Shown: in pieces, positions 1 to 7,380 of the stretch
Position numbering within the stretch: position 1 is the first letter of the stretch
Layout of the letters: each line of letters opens with the position of its first letter
Source of the DNA: Theristus sp. LFF4_11
Lineage: Eukaryota > Nematoda > Chromadorea > Monhysterida > Xyalidae
Length of the DNA: 15,016 nucleotides
Assembly (NCBI GenBank): GCA_030248135.1
Contig: JASANC010003026.1
Span: forward strand, 1-15,016
Reading direction: 5' to 3'
The notes under the pieces: generated by a model
The model's database searches: none
Told to the model about the DNA's origin: nothing
The model's input: only the letters and a program-made list of their open reading frames with translations
Made by a program: the position numbers and the translations under genes

Positions 1-1579
1 AGCTGCAATTACCCCAGGAAACTTTTTTGTTTGGCTATGAAACAATTTCAGACAAAAATTGAAAGGGCGACATTTGAAACCAGGTCAAAACCTCCGAACT
101 TTTGAAAATGCCCATGTTTTTGCCCAAAAAATGGTCGGGGCAAAAAAGTAATTGGTTTTTTTTAAATCTACGGATAAAATTACCCCAGGAAACTATTTTG
201 TTCGGTTATGAAACAACTTTAGACAAAAAATGCCCAATTTTTAACCCAAAAAGGGCCGGGGCAAAAAAGTAACCAGATTTTCAAAATCTACAGCTGCACT
301 TACCTCAGGAAACTTTTTTGTTCGGTTATAAAACAATTTCAGACAAAAATTGAAAGGGCGACATTTGAAACCAGGTCAAAACCTCAGAACTTTTGAAAAT
401 GCCCAATTTTTGCCCAAAAATGGTCGGGGCAAAAAAGTAATTGGATTTTTAAAATCTACGGATGAAATTACCCCAGGAAACTATTTTATTCGGTTATGAA
501 ACAACTTTAAACAAAAATTGCCCAATTTTTGACCCAAAAAGGGCCGGGGCAAAAAAGTAACCAGATTTTCAAAATCTACAACTGCAATTACCCCAGGAAA
601 CTTTTTTGTTCGGTTATGAAACAATTTCAGACAAAAATTGATAGGGCGACATTTGAAACCAGGTCAAAACCTCCGAACTTTTGAAAACTTCAATTTTTTT
701 GCCCAAAAATGGTCGGGGCAAAAAAGTAATTGGATTTTTTAAATCTACGGATGAAATTACCCCAGGAAACTATTTTGTTCGGTTATGAAACAACTTTAGA
801 CAAAAATTGCCCAATTTTTGACCCAAAAAAGGGCCGGGGCAAAAAAGTAACCAGATTTTCAAAATCTACAGCTGCAATTACCTCAGGAAACTTTTTTGTT
901 TGGTTATGAAACAATTTCAGACAAAAATTGAAAGGGCGACATTTGAAACCAGGTCAAAACCTCCGAACTTTTGAAAATGCCCAATTTTTTGCCCAAAAAA
1001 TGGTCGGGGCAAAAAAGTAATTGGATTTTTTAAATCTACGGATAAAATTACCCCAGGAAACTATTTTGTTCGGTTATGAATCAACTTTAGACAAAAATTG
1101 CCCAATTTTTGACCCAAAAAAGGGCCGGGGCAAAAAAGTAACCAGATTTTCAAAATCTACAGCTGCAATTACCCCAGGAAACGTTTTTGTTTGGTTATGA
1201 AACAATTTCAGACAAAAATTGAAAAGGCGACATTTGAAACCAGGTCAAAACCTCCGAACTTTTGAAAGTGCCCAATTTTTTTGCCCAAAAAATAGTCGGG
1301 GCAAAAAAGTAATTAGATTTTCAAAATCTACGGATGAAATTACCCTAGGAAACTATTTTGTTCGGCTATGAAACAATTTTAGACAAAAATTGAAAGGGCG
1401 AACACTTAAAACCAGGTGAAAACCCTGCGAACTTTTAAAAATACCCAATTTTTTACCCAAAAACAGGGTCTGGGTAAAAAATTAACCCAATTTGCAAAAT
1501 CTCCGGATGGAATTAACCCAGGAAACATTTTTGTTCACCTGTCAAAATGTTGCAGGTAAAAATTGAAAGGGCGAACACA
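1..1579. repeat. Dimeric satellite array, ~290-bp period
   Basis: Five tandem units begin at 1, 292, 580, 870 and 1161, giving periods of 291, 288, 290 and 291. Each unit has a long monomer of ~171 bp (first copy 1-171, starting AGCTGCAATTACCCCAGG) and a short monomer of ~120 bp (first copy 172-291, starting GGATAAAATTACCCCAGG). Both share the ACCCCAGGAAACT head, the GGxCGGGGCAAAAAAGTAA segment and the AAATCTAC tail. The short monomer lacks ~50 bp present in the long one (the AAAGGGCGACATTTGAAACC stretch and what follows it). The array degrades at its right edge: 1332-1504 is a full-length monomer and 1505-1579 is a partial one. The left edge lies outside the window. It is noncoding, and I see no copy elsewhere in the window. 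Confidence 0.96.
1332..1504. repeat. Diverged full-length edge monomer of the satellite
   Basis: This ~173-bp monomer occupies a short-monomer slot and begins with the short-monomer head GGATGAAATTACCC. It nevertheless keeps the ~50-bp segment (GAAAGGGCGAACACTTAAAA and onward) that the four preceding short monomers lack. It is also the most diverged full monomer in the array, as edge copies of satellites often are. I infer that it preserves the state before the short monomer arose by deletion. Confidence 0.75.
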
Positions 1580-2903
1580 TATTGATTACATAGCTGAAAA
1601 AAAAGGAGACAGAAGAATAAGTAACCAACTTTTCAGAATAGGTAATTCGCGTCTAGAACGTACGTAAAGAAGTCTGGCGAAAATTTTTCTTCGGCACAGT
1701 TTGCAACTTTGGCAGGTCTCTACGTGTGCACAGTATCAAGTTTGCAGCACGTATATTAGTTGCTGCAGGACAGCGACTAAATTTTGAAAACGCGCGCAGG
1801 TCCATATGCAGCCATATAATGCGTGATGCGCTGTCCGCTCGCTTCGCTCGCTCGCGCATCCGCATGATATTTGTGTTTTTAAAATTATTCTTCAAATTTC
1901 AAAGTAATTACATAGCTTTGGGAAAAGAAGGAAATCACGGTATAATTGCTCTGTCAAAAAATTCACTGTGCTTTTGCCAAAAACAAAAAGAGCATAATTT
2001 TTGACTCAGAAATTTGTAACTTATTTGATTTCTCTCCAATAATGCTCTACATTGCTTGGGTTGGCTTGTGGCCACGCATAGGTATCTTCTCTTAAATATG
2101 CGACGTACCTGTAGGTCATGGTGATGATGAGTTTCTTTTTAGGTCGTTTTGAACATGCGTATTTGCGGAAAATAACAGCAACACTTGATTCTGCAAAAAG
2201 TTCTTTTATTACCGTTACGGATTTGTGACTTTTCAAGTGCAATGAGTTGCGACGGCGTGTAAATAGAAAATATATTCGTAATTGCTATGTAATTTTTATT
2301 TGAGAGATCTCTAATCATTCCTTGAATTCGAGTGTTCGACTTGCATGCATGCAAACTTTTCAGTGTCAGCAATTTTCAAGAAAAAACCTCAACGGCGCAC
2401 CTTTGCATGCGTTCTTTAACAATGATGATCCGAAGTCCAATCGAATCAATGCGGATCTTCCTCGCACATGAGCAATTTAAAATTATGCAGAACGTTTTTG
2501 ATTTTCAAAATGTAACAGAATTTCTATGCGCTCTGAGCGCAGCGTGGATTCCTTCAATTTATTATTTATTGCAAAAATAGTTTTCTTTAAACCAATTTGT
2601 AATACCGCACGCAGCGTTTGTGTCCTGCCAGAATTTTGGCACTGATTGTTTGTTCGCTTGCCGATATGAAAATCTTACGATAGTTCATTTTCAATGTACG
2701 TATTCGAAATGCAAAGATGAATGAATTCATAAATCACAACGCGCTTTCTGTAAAAGTATCCGTTTCTTGGCCAAAACTTGAAAAATTCCTAAGATTCTGG
2801 TCCGAATGTCCGAGCCCACAAACTACCTGAGCTGAGAAGTACGGCGCAACATCACAACAAACTCACAAACCAGGCGTCACTTTTGCACGTTGCAGACAAA
2901 TGG
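1580..2903. other. Unassigned low-GC region between satellite and hairpin
   Basis: I find no convincing gene here. Short ORFs occur on both strands, but none has consistent coding composition, a recognisable motif or plausible flanking splice sites. A small GC-rich patch near 1829-1868 contains GCTCGCTTCGCTCGCTCGCG, an imperfect self-complementary stretch. The only segment with some protein-like appearance is on the minus strand at 2021-2242 and is listed separately. Confidence 0.6.
2021..2242 (-). pseudogene. Doubtful coding remnant, possibly zinc-finger-like
   Basis: A 73-residue minus-strand reading frame contains KRPKKKLIITMTYRYVAYLR followed by TYAW and later YW. The order basic stretch, K-L-I, Y-R-Y-V, then an aromatic-W pair loosely recalls the start of FLYWCH zinc fingers, which occur in nematode proteins and beside some Mutator-type transposases. 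The Cys and His zinc ligands expected downstream are not visible, so if the resemblance is real this is an eroded fragment. It may equally be a chance ORF. No partner exon is identifiable. Confidence 0.15.
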
Positions 2904-2985
2904 TGCATCACGCAAGAAAAGAAATGAGAAATTGGTGTGGAGAAATTTCGCCAATTTCTACATTATTCTTTTTTTGCGTGATGCA
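2904..2985. other. Long-stem hairpin, miRNA-precursor-like
   Basis: Left arm 2904-2935 (TGCATCACGCAAGAAAAGAA then ATGAGAAATTGG) is complementary to right arm 2951-2985 (CCAATTTCTACATTATTCTT then TTTTTGCGTGATGCA) except for a small central bulge. The loop is 15 nt (2936-2950) and contains the palindrome GAAATTTC. The overall size (82 nt, ~30 paired bases, small loop) fits a microRNA precursor, but a very short MITE-like inverted repeat would look the same. Strand cannot be decided from a near-symmetric stem. Confidence 0.6.
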
Positions 2986-3058
2986 TGAGCTGTTTCAGAA
3001 ATAATTTCCAAGATACACGTATGTAGCCAAGTGTTGGAACGCTTTAATAAATCATATA

Positions 3059-3221
3059 ATGCGTCGGTCTTATTTATGGGCAAATTCCACAAGTTACTAC
3101 GGGCCATTCGCTGCGCCACCATACGAGTCGGCACACCGCTTGCAGCAATCATCTGCAGCACATCAGCAACCGCAACGCAACTATCATACTCATCGACAAC
3201 CGTTCGCCTCCTACTCCGCCG
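3059..3221 (+). CDS. Candidate 5' exon of the His/Gln-rich membrane protein gene
   Basis: From ATG at 3059 the plus frame reads MRRSYLWANSTSYYGPFAAP, then a Gln/His/Ala/Tyr-rich run including SSAAHQQPQRNYHTHRQPFA. This composition resembles the exons at 4073 and 4531. A GT follows at 3222 (GCCG|GTTGGT), leaving phase 1, which matches an acceptor at 4071-4072 (TTGACACAG) and would join into frame with the next exon. The true 5' end could instead be an acceptor near 3092 (TTCCACAAG). A longer overlapping minus-strand ORF (2958-3329) is the main competing reading. No function is recognisable. This is the weakest exon of the model. Confidence 0.35.
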
Positions 3222-3540
3222 GTTGGTGCCGTGCCTTGGTGTTTTAGTTTTCGTGTTTAAAAAACTCCGATAGATTTCCTTCAAATGATTCAACTCAACT
3301 GAATTCACAAGACAACCAAATATGCCCATTCGGGAGCGAAGCGACAGCGGATGCCGGCATTGGATGCATCATTGGTCGTTCGCGCTAAAATTTCAAAATA
3401 ACTTTGCCGAAGTATCTTACATAGGTGTTACTTATTCTTTTCCCCCTTTTTCGATTATGTCATAAATGGCGTAGTCAGGGGTTCAATGTGCTGATCGCGA
3501 ATTTTGAGTTAGTTTTTTTTTATGTTAGCAACTGTAGGTT

Positions 3541-3745
3541 CCGAATTGTGGCGATTTCGGGCGAATCGGCCGGGAAATTGACGAAATCAGTCCGAAAACA
3601 AAAAAACAAGAAAACTGTGTAGTGCAGGGTTTGGTTTTGTGTGTAACCAACGCAACGCTAGATACTGAATCGTGAAGATTTCAAACGAAGCGGCCGTGGA
3701 AATTGAAAAACGAAAAATGAAAAAAACCAGTGTTGTGTAATGTAC
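3541..3745. repeat. Diverged tandem duplication, ~124-bp offset
   Basis: The segments at about 3541-3622 and 3665-3745 are diverged direct copies. Both run CNGAATNGTGNNGATTTC, then a CGAANCGGCCG core, a GGAAATTGA tract, an A-rich stretch and a GTGTAGTG/GTGTAATG end. The region lies in the proposed first intron and holds no convincing coding signal. Confidence 0.6.
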
Positions 3746-3849
3746 CCTTTGGGTGGCGCCGAATGGGACGCTCGGAAGAATATATGCCGAACGCATTGTG
3801 AATTTTGTCCGACCTTTCGGGTTTATGTAAAAAATCGAGAATATTGCCC

Positions 3850-4004
3850 AAATATGCGGAAGACGCACATTTAAAGATACATGTAGAATATGGATTTTGT
3901 GTAAACAGTGAGAAATTTGGTTTGACAACTGTTTTTATGCCAGTTTCTCCTTCTAACACAAATCCATATTCTGCCTTTCATACATATGCTTCTTCCGCAT
4001 TTTT
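3850..4004. mobile_element. Short inverted-repeat element (MITE-like hairpin)
   Basis: Left arm 3850-3901 and right arm 3957-4004 are imperfect reverse complements around a 55-nt loop. The best block pairs AGAATATGGATTTTGTG on the left with CACAAATCCATATTCTG on the right, and ATGCGGAAGA pairs with TCTTCCGCAT at the outer ends. Size and structure fit a miniature inverted-repeat element or a long-hairpin RNA. The right end runs into TTTTTAGGT at 4001-4008, a T-rich tract ending in AG that could serve as a splice acceptor. No target-site duplication is obvious. Confidence 0.55.
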
Positions 4005-4072
4005 AGGTATCTATTTGTGGTTCGTTGCCAAGTGTTGCAATTGAATGCAATCATGTGGTGCACTTGACACAG

Positions 4073-4331
4073 ATGCACGGTCGACGTCACCGTACGTCCA
4101 CCGACAAGCGGGCAAAGAGAAGCAAGCACAACGTCAACAACATCGACGCAATCACCAGCATTTCGGGCGTCGCATCATTGTGCATCCGTCCGACTTGCCG
4201 AAATGGACCACAACCGGCGAGCCATTCACTTCGAACGCGTTCAATGCGACCGCTGCAAGGACGCATCACCTTCAATCGCAGCAGCACAGAGTGCTCAGCA
4301 ATGGCTCAGCGCCGTTGCACGATGCCTATGG
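4073..4331 (+). CDS. Candidate internal exon of the His/Gln-rich membrane protein gene
   Basis: The plus frame reads ARSTSPYVHRQAGKEKQAQR, then a His/Arg/Gln-rich run (QQHRRNHQHF), IIVHPSDLPKWTTTGEP and a Gln/His/Ser stretch ending HDAYG. An AG at 4071-4072 could be the acceptor, and GG|GTGCGT at 4331-4332 is a plausible donor leaving phase 2. This frame also has an ATG at 4045, just after an in-frame TGA, so transcription could start here rather than at 3059. A second plus frame, open from about 4007 to 4393, is the competing reading; it would splice to the strong TTTTTTTAG acceptor at 4475. I prefer the first because its composition continues in the next exon. No known domain is visible. 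Confidence 0.45.
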
Positions 4332-4530
4332 GTGCGTTCATGTTGCTGAGAACTGAGTTGTTATGTCATTTTCCAAAAATTTGCGATTATTAAACAAAGC
4401 GATAATGCCAATGATATTCTCGACGAGTCTGCGTATTGTAGATGCATTACGTTTGGTTCTGATGGATTTTTTTAGTGCATTGGTTTCTCAACTCTGTTTT
4501 CGAATGTAAACCAAGTTCGACGGTTATTAG

Positions 4531-5122
4531 TGACAATGACTTGTATAACAGGAGCAAGGCAAGTGGTGTGGGCACATCAGCGGACGTCGGTGCAAGCAGT
4601 GCAAGCCGGCATCAACACCGCAGCCACCAGCAAGCTCACGCGTCGTCTAAACACGACCATCACCACTATCACCAAAAGTCACATCATCAGCCGAGTGCAT
4701 CTTTGTTCCATCAGCCGCCGTTCCTCAATGTTGCCTCGTCGACGTCACCGTTGCGAGCGCTGCATCAACCTGCTGCATCAGCACCACTCCATCAACCGTC
4801 GGCCGCCGCGTGGTCCGTGTCAGCGAACACGCCACCAATAATGCTGATGAACAACATCAGCGCTGATCATCCTGCCGACCATCATCATCATCATCAGTTT
4901 CATCAACAGCGCGGCTCTGCAGCCGGTTCGTCGCCGGTGACGAACTTGGGCTTTCTGCGAGAGATCAACCGACGGGCGCACATCGCCGAGCGAACGTTGT
5001 TCTTTCTGAAACTGCTCGGTTGGCTGCATCTGCTGCTTGCGGTGGTGCTGATCGCGCTTGATTGGGCAAAACTGCTGCTGCTGTGGACGTGCGTCGTTTT
5101 GTGCATTTTTGTTTTCTCAAAA
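4531..5122 (+). CDS. Internal exon: His/Ser-rich linker and first membrane segments
   Basis: After a low-complexity region rich in His, Ser, Gln and Ala (SRHQHRSHQQAHASSKHDHH, and HPADHHHHHQF later), the frame reads LREINRRAHIAERTLFFLKL. Two closely spaced hydrophobic stretches follow, about LLGWLHLLLAVVLIAL and LLLLWTCVVLCIFVF, with basic residues before the first. The exon ends at AAAA|GTGAGC (5122/5123), a good donor in phase 0. The acceptor at 4529-4530 (GGTTATTAG) suits the phase-2 exon upstream; 4515 (ACCAAG) would also fit and adds five residues. TTTTTTTAG at 4475 looks stronger but needs a different upstream frame. GC content is clearly higher than in the flanks. I do not recognise the family; the His run could bind metal, but that is a guess. 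Confidence 0.62.
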
Positions 5123-5211
5123 GTGAGCCGTGCGCCCAATCGTTTTCAGGCCATTTGCAATCTCTGTTGAACGGCGTTGCCAAAGCAGTCAAAATAATCA
5201 CCCCAGTTACA

Positions 5212-5796
5212 CATTTTTGGGGCTCGTGTACTATTCCGGCCCGCGAAATTCCGGCCCGTAGAATTCCGGCCCGCTCATTCCGGCCCGAAGAATTCCGGCC
5301 CGAAGAATTCCGGCCCAAAGAATTCCGGCCCGGAGAATTCCGGCCCGGAGAATTTTCGCCAGCAAGAACAATATTAAACCACACGAAGTGATTTTTGGTA
5401 AAAATTCTCATGTGATTTTTTTATTTAGAACTTGCTTGCAGTGACTTGTTGTAGGTTCCTAATCCTAAGCCAAGCCTTTTTGATAAGGTAAAAGGGTCAC
5501 AAATCCTGTTCATGATAAAAAATTTAAAAAATTATTTGTAGTTTCTTTTTCCCAAAAGGTTTCACTTTCCAAAAAAGCAAACAGAACGAACATCATTGAA
5601 AATACACTGTAACATGTGAACATCGATATTTTTATTTTATTATTTCATTACCAAAATCACTTCGTGTGGTTTAATATTGTTCGTGCTGGCGAAAATTCTC
5701 CGGGCCGGAATGAGCGGGCCGGAATTCTTCAGGCCGGAATTAGCGGGCCGGAATTTTTGGAATTTTGGAATACCCCCCCCCCCCCCGCATTTTTGG
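5212..5796. repeat. Candidate 9-bp flanking direct repeat CATTTTTGG
   Basis: CATTTTTGG occurs at 5212-5220 and again at 5788-5796, just outside the foldback element. Nine bases is the target-duplication size known for Mutator-like and Drosophila FB-type foldback elements. The copies lie 12 and 30 bases beyond the recognisable minisatellite ends, and a C14 tract intervenes on the right, so the match may be accidental. Confidence 0.4.
5233..5757. mobile_element. Foldback element with CCGGCCC minisatellite ends, in an intron
   Basis: The left end (5233-5354) is about eight copies of a 15-bp unit, typically CCGGCCCGAAGAATT. The right end (5701-5757) is about four copies in inverted orientation (GGGCCGGAATGAGC type). 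Inside these, 5347-5401 and 5648-5701 are near-identical reverse complements sharing CTTCGTGTGGTTTAATATTG and GCGAAAATTCTCC. The 246-bp core (5402-5647) contains CCTAATCCTAAGCCAAGCC and TTTTTGATAAGG, the reverse complement of a stretch in the palindrome-arm element at 8341-8373, so both belong to one family. There is no coding capacity; it must be nonautonomous if mobile. Its position in an intron would leave the protein intact. Confidence 0.85.
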
Positions 5797-5931
5797 ATAC
5801 ATTTTTCGTTCATAACTACAACGGAACACACAAGGGACATGTTTTTGCCGTGTATTGACTTCAAAATCGTTAATTATGACCGGCAACTGGTCTGCAATTT
5901 CTTCTGCGTGCACATAATTGTCGTTCATCAG

Positions 5932-6249
5932 AGCAGTTCCCCATCGCATTTCAGCTACATCTTGTCGCCATCAACTAAGCTGTTCCTCGTGCTTCGAGTC
6001 GTTTATCCGGTGTACGTGCTCGTCCTTGGTCTGTTGTGCGTCGTCGCCGGTAGCCTGAATCGCAAGGCGTACACTCAGCTGCTATTGGTTTGTTGCGCCG
6101 CGTCACTTGCTGCTCAGTGCTTGATGCCGAATGTCACCCCGTTTGCACAAAGTTTGTTACATTTCGTTGTCATTCCTGGGTGGTGTTACTTTTTGTGCGA
6201 AGGGATAATGTTGAATGATGTGTGCATTGTGCAAAAGCCGCACAGCTGA
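5932..6249 (+). CDS. Terminal exon: multi-span membrane domain
   Basis: The frame begins SSSPSHFSYILSPSTKLFLV after AG at 5931 and ends at TGA 6247-6249, giving 105 residues. Three hydrophobic segments are visible, about LFLVLRVVYPVYVLVLGLLC, TQLLLVCCAASLAAQCLM and LLHFVVIPGWCYFLCEGI, with NRK between the first and second. Together with exon 4531-5122 the product would have four or five membrane spans behind a low-complexity His/Gln/Ser-rich N-terminal region. The frame stays open upstream to 5677, so a longer exon is possible; a phase-2 GTGCGT donor at 5089 joined to AG 5834 is the alternative. AATAAA at 6293 supports this as the 3' end. No known transporter or receptor motif is seen. Confidence 0.6.
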   Translation, partial: SSSPSHFSYILSPSTKLFLVLRVVYPVYVLVLGLLCVVAGSLNRKAYTQLLLVCCAASLAAQCLMPNVTPFAQSLLHFVVIPGWCYFLCEGIMLNDVCIVQKPHS

Positions 6250-6292
6250 AAAGCTGTTTCGCGCCCGAACGTAGTTCGAATTGAAAAGATAA

Positions 6293-6298
6293 AATAAA
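6293..6298 (+). terminator. Polyadenylation signal AATAAA
   Basis: AATAAA lies 44 bases after the TGA at 6247-6249, within a short AT-rich trailer, and fits as the 3' processing signal of the split membrane-protein gene. The match is exact, but the hexamer is common in AT-rich DNA. Confidence 0.55.
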
Positions 6299-6594
6299 CT
6301 TATTTGGTGAGAAAAGATTCTGATTAGTCTTTGCTCAATTTCTTGCCCAAATCTGCCGTCAGAATACGTTAAGTTTTGCTGATGATTTCAAATTGCCGCA
6401 CAGCCATGAAACACTTTCTCTATCTGTGTGTGCAAACGCATATTGGGGCACGTTGAATAAAAAAAGAGCGCAGCAGACGCTTAACTGTGCGTTCGGGGGA
6501 TCGAGCCCCACCGAGGCGTGCAAAGGCACTTGATAACAGAGCAAACTCGGTACCAAATAAAAGATAGTACACATGCACAGGTGTTGTCGAGGCG
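6299..6594. other. Intergenic stretch between the two candidate genes
   Basis: No coding signal is convincing. At 6466-6515 a tRNA-like remnant may exist: GAGCGCAGCAGA resembles an A box and GGATCGAGCCCC resembles a B box inside a GGGG/CCCC stem. The spacing is about 12 bases too short for a tRNA and the acceptor stem cannot form. TACCAAATAAAAG at 6551 could be an unrelated A-rich motif. A possible splice acceptor (ACATGCACAG) ends at 6580. Confidence 0.4.
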
Positions 6595-6912
6595 ATGACC
6601 CTGTCAACGCACGAGCACAACCGCAACATTCTCCATTCTTACACGGTCGGCGACGAGCACAACAACGACAGCGACGACGTCGACTTGCGGCCGGCACCAT
6701 TGCCAGCGGTGAGCAGCAGTGCACTGACAACGCGTTCACTGGACGCACAAGCGCTCATTTCGTCACATCGCCACGCACAACGCCACATCTCAACGGCGCT
6801 CGCTTCGGCGGCACGCAACATTCTCATCAGTTACGCGTCATTCTCAGCAGTGCATTTTGTGATCACGGCGCTCAGTGTCTACGTGTCAGTGTTGTTGTTG
6901 CGTGTGCAGTGA
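6595..6912 (+). CDS. Small hypothetical protein with C-terminal membrane segment
   Basis: ATG at 6595 to TGA at 6912 gives 105 residues. The sequence starts MTLSTHEHNRNILHSYTVGD, has an Asp-rich patch (NNDSDDVD) and an Ala/Ser/His-rich middle (SSHRHAQRHISTALASAARN), and ends with a single hydrophobic segment about AVHFVITALSVYVSVLLL before RVQ. GC content is raised over exactly this span and AATAAA follows at 6919. The frame is open upstream to TAG 6565-6567, and a possible acceptor at 6580 means it could be a last exon instead: a phase-1 donor at 6050 in the preceding exon would fit. An overlapping Arg-rich frame from 6573 is less likely because it lacks the hydrophobic end. No family recognised; a tail-anchored protein is an inference. 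Confidence 0.5.
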   Translation: MTLSTHEHNRNILHSYTVGDEHNNDSDDVDLRPAPLPAVSSSALTTRSLDAQALISSHRHAQRHISTALASAARNILISYASFSAVHFVITALSVYVSVLLLRVQ

Positions 6913-6918
6913 TCCAGC

Positions 6919-6924
6919 AATAAA
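6919..6924 (+). terminator. Polyadenylation signal AATAAA
   Basis: AATAAA begins seven bases after the TGA of the 6595-6912 ORF. That is close but workable for a short 3' UTR, and it is the main support for a real gene end here. Confidence 0.5.
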
Positions 6925-6995
6925 GTTTACGACACCTGCATGTCAACATGTACTTGACACTATTCCCAACTTTTTATAGAAAAACTTATTGAGAG

Positions 6996-7013
6996 GTCGA
7001 CAAATTTGTCGAC
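6996..7013. repeat. Perfect 18-bp palindrome
   Basis: GTCGACAAATTTGTCGAC is exactly self-complementary. It sits downstream of the 6912 stop and 110 bases before the giant palindrome. It could be a binding site for a dimeric protein, a small RNA hairpin or chance; nothing nearby decides. The rest of 6925-7122 is AT-rich with no gene visible. Confidence 0.6.
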
Positions 7014-7166
7014 TGCATGCTCTTTCAGCTTTGAACTTTAAGAGCACAAGAAGTCTTGTTCGCTCAGGCTAAAAAAATATCACAAACCAAAATTTCAAGC
7101 AAAAAATTCAAAAATTAAAAAAATTGCGGAGAATATACCTAGCGGTGCAACGCGCGAACCTGTCGC

Positions 7167-7232
7167 GTCTGTAGCGCAGGTGTAGGGCTTTCGTCTACCA
7201 TTTTGTCGGTGGAAAGTTCGAACGCTGCGGAC
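7167..7232 (+). repeat. tRNA-like (SINE-head-like) segment at left palindrome end
   Basis: GTCTGTA (7167-7173) can pair over seven positions, with two G-U pairs, with TGCGGAC (7226-7232). TAGCGCAGGTGTAGG from 7172 matches the Pol III A box and GTTCGAAC at 7216-7223 matches most of the B box, at nearly canonical spacing. The TpsiC stem does not form, and the anticodon region gives GTAGG/TCTAC with an irregular loop, so this is not a functional tRNA. A tRNA-derived SINE head or tRNA relic is the best reading. Confidence 0.4.
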
Positions 7233-7300
7233 AACACACACAGTGGAGAAACAAAAGTGACCCAACAACATCTAATGGTCTACTCCCTCCAGAGCCGAGG

Positions 7301-7380
7301 GTAAATTGGGCTCGGGGCGGTATTGCCCGTTTCCGTCGGAGTTTGGTACCTTAGGGTTTCCGAAACCGGCGCGCGAACAA
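7301..7380 (+). repeat. GC-rich arm repeat, outer copy (left)
   Basis: GTAAATTGGGCTCGGGGCGG, then TATTGCCCGTTTCCGTCGGA, GTTTGGTAC and a GGCGCGCGAACAA end. The same sequence with scattered changes recurs in direct orientation at 10386-10474 in the same arm, and inverted in the other arm. It may mark the edge of a constituent element. Confidence 0.85.

Larger units (their letters stand above)
5123..5931 (+). other. Intron containing a foldback element
   Basis: The proposed intron runs from GTGAGC at 5123 to TTCATCAG at 5931. It is phase 0 on both sides, and no other AG occurs between 5834 and 5930, so the acceptor is the first AG after the CAATTTCTTCTG pyrimidine-rich stretch. Most of its length is the inverted-repeat element 5233-5757 plus a C14 run at 5773-5786; without the element the intron would be about 280 nt. 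Confidence 0.55.

Noticed and set aside
2958..3329. A 123-residue minus-strand ORF overlapping the candidate exon at 3059
   Set aside because: It overlaps both the hairpin arm and the exon whose composition matches downstream exons. It has no recognisable domain. It cannot be fully excluded without transcripts.
5062..5411. ORFs on both strands with SPGRN/RPEEF repeats
   Set aside because: They read through the minisatellite end of the intron element and the splice donor; they are repeat by-products.
6466..6515. A tRNA gene
   Set aside because: The B-box-like stem-loop is good, but A-to-B spacing is ~12 bases short, the acceptor stem cannot pair and no anticodon arm forms. At best a relic.
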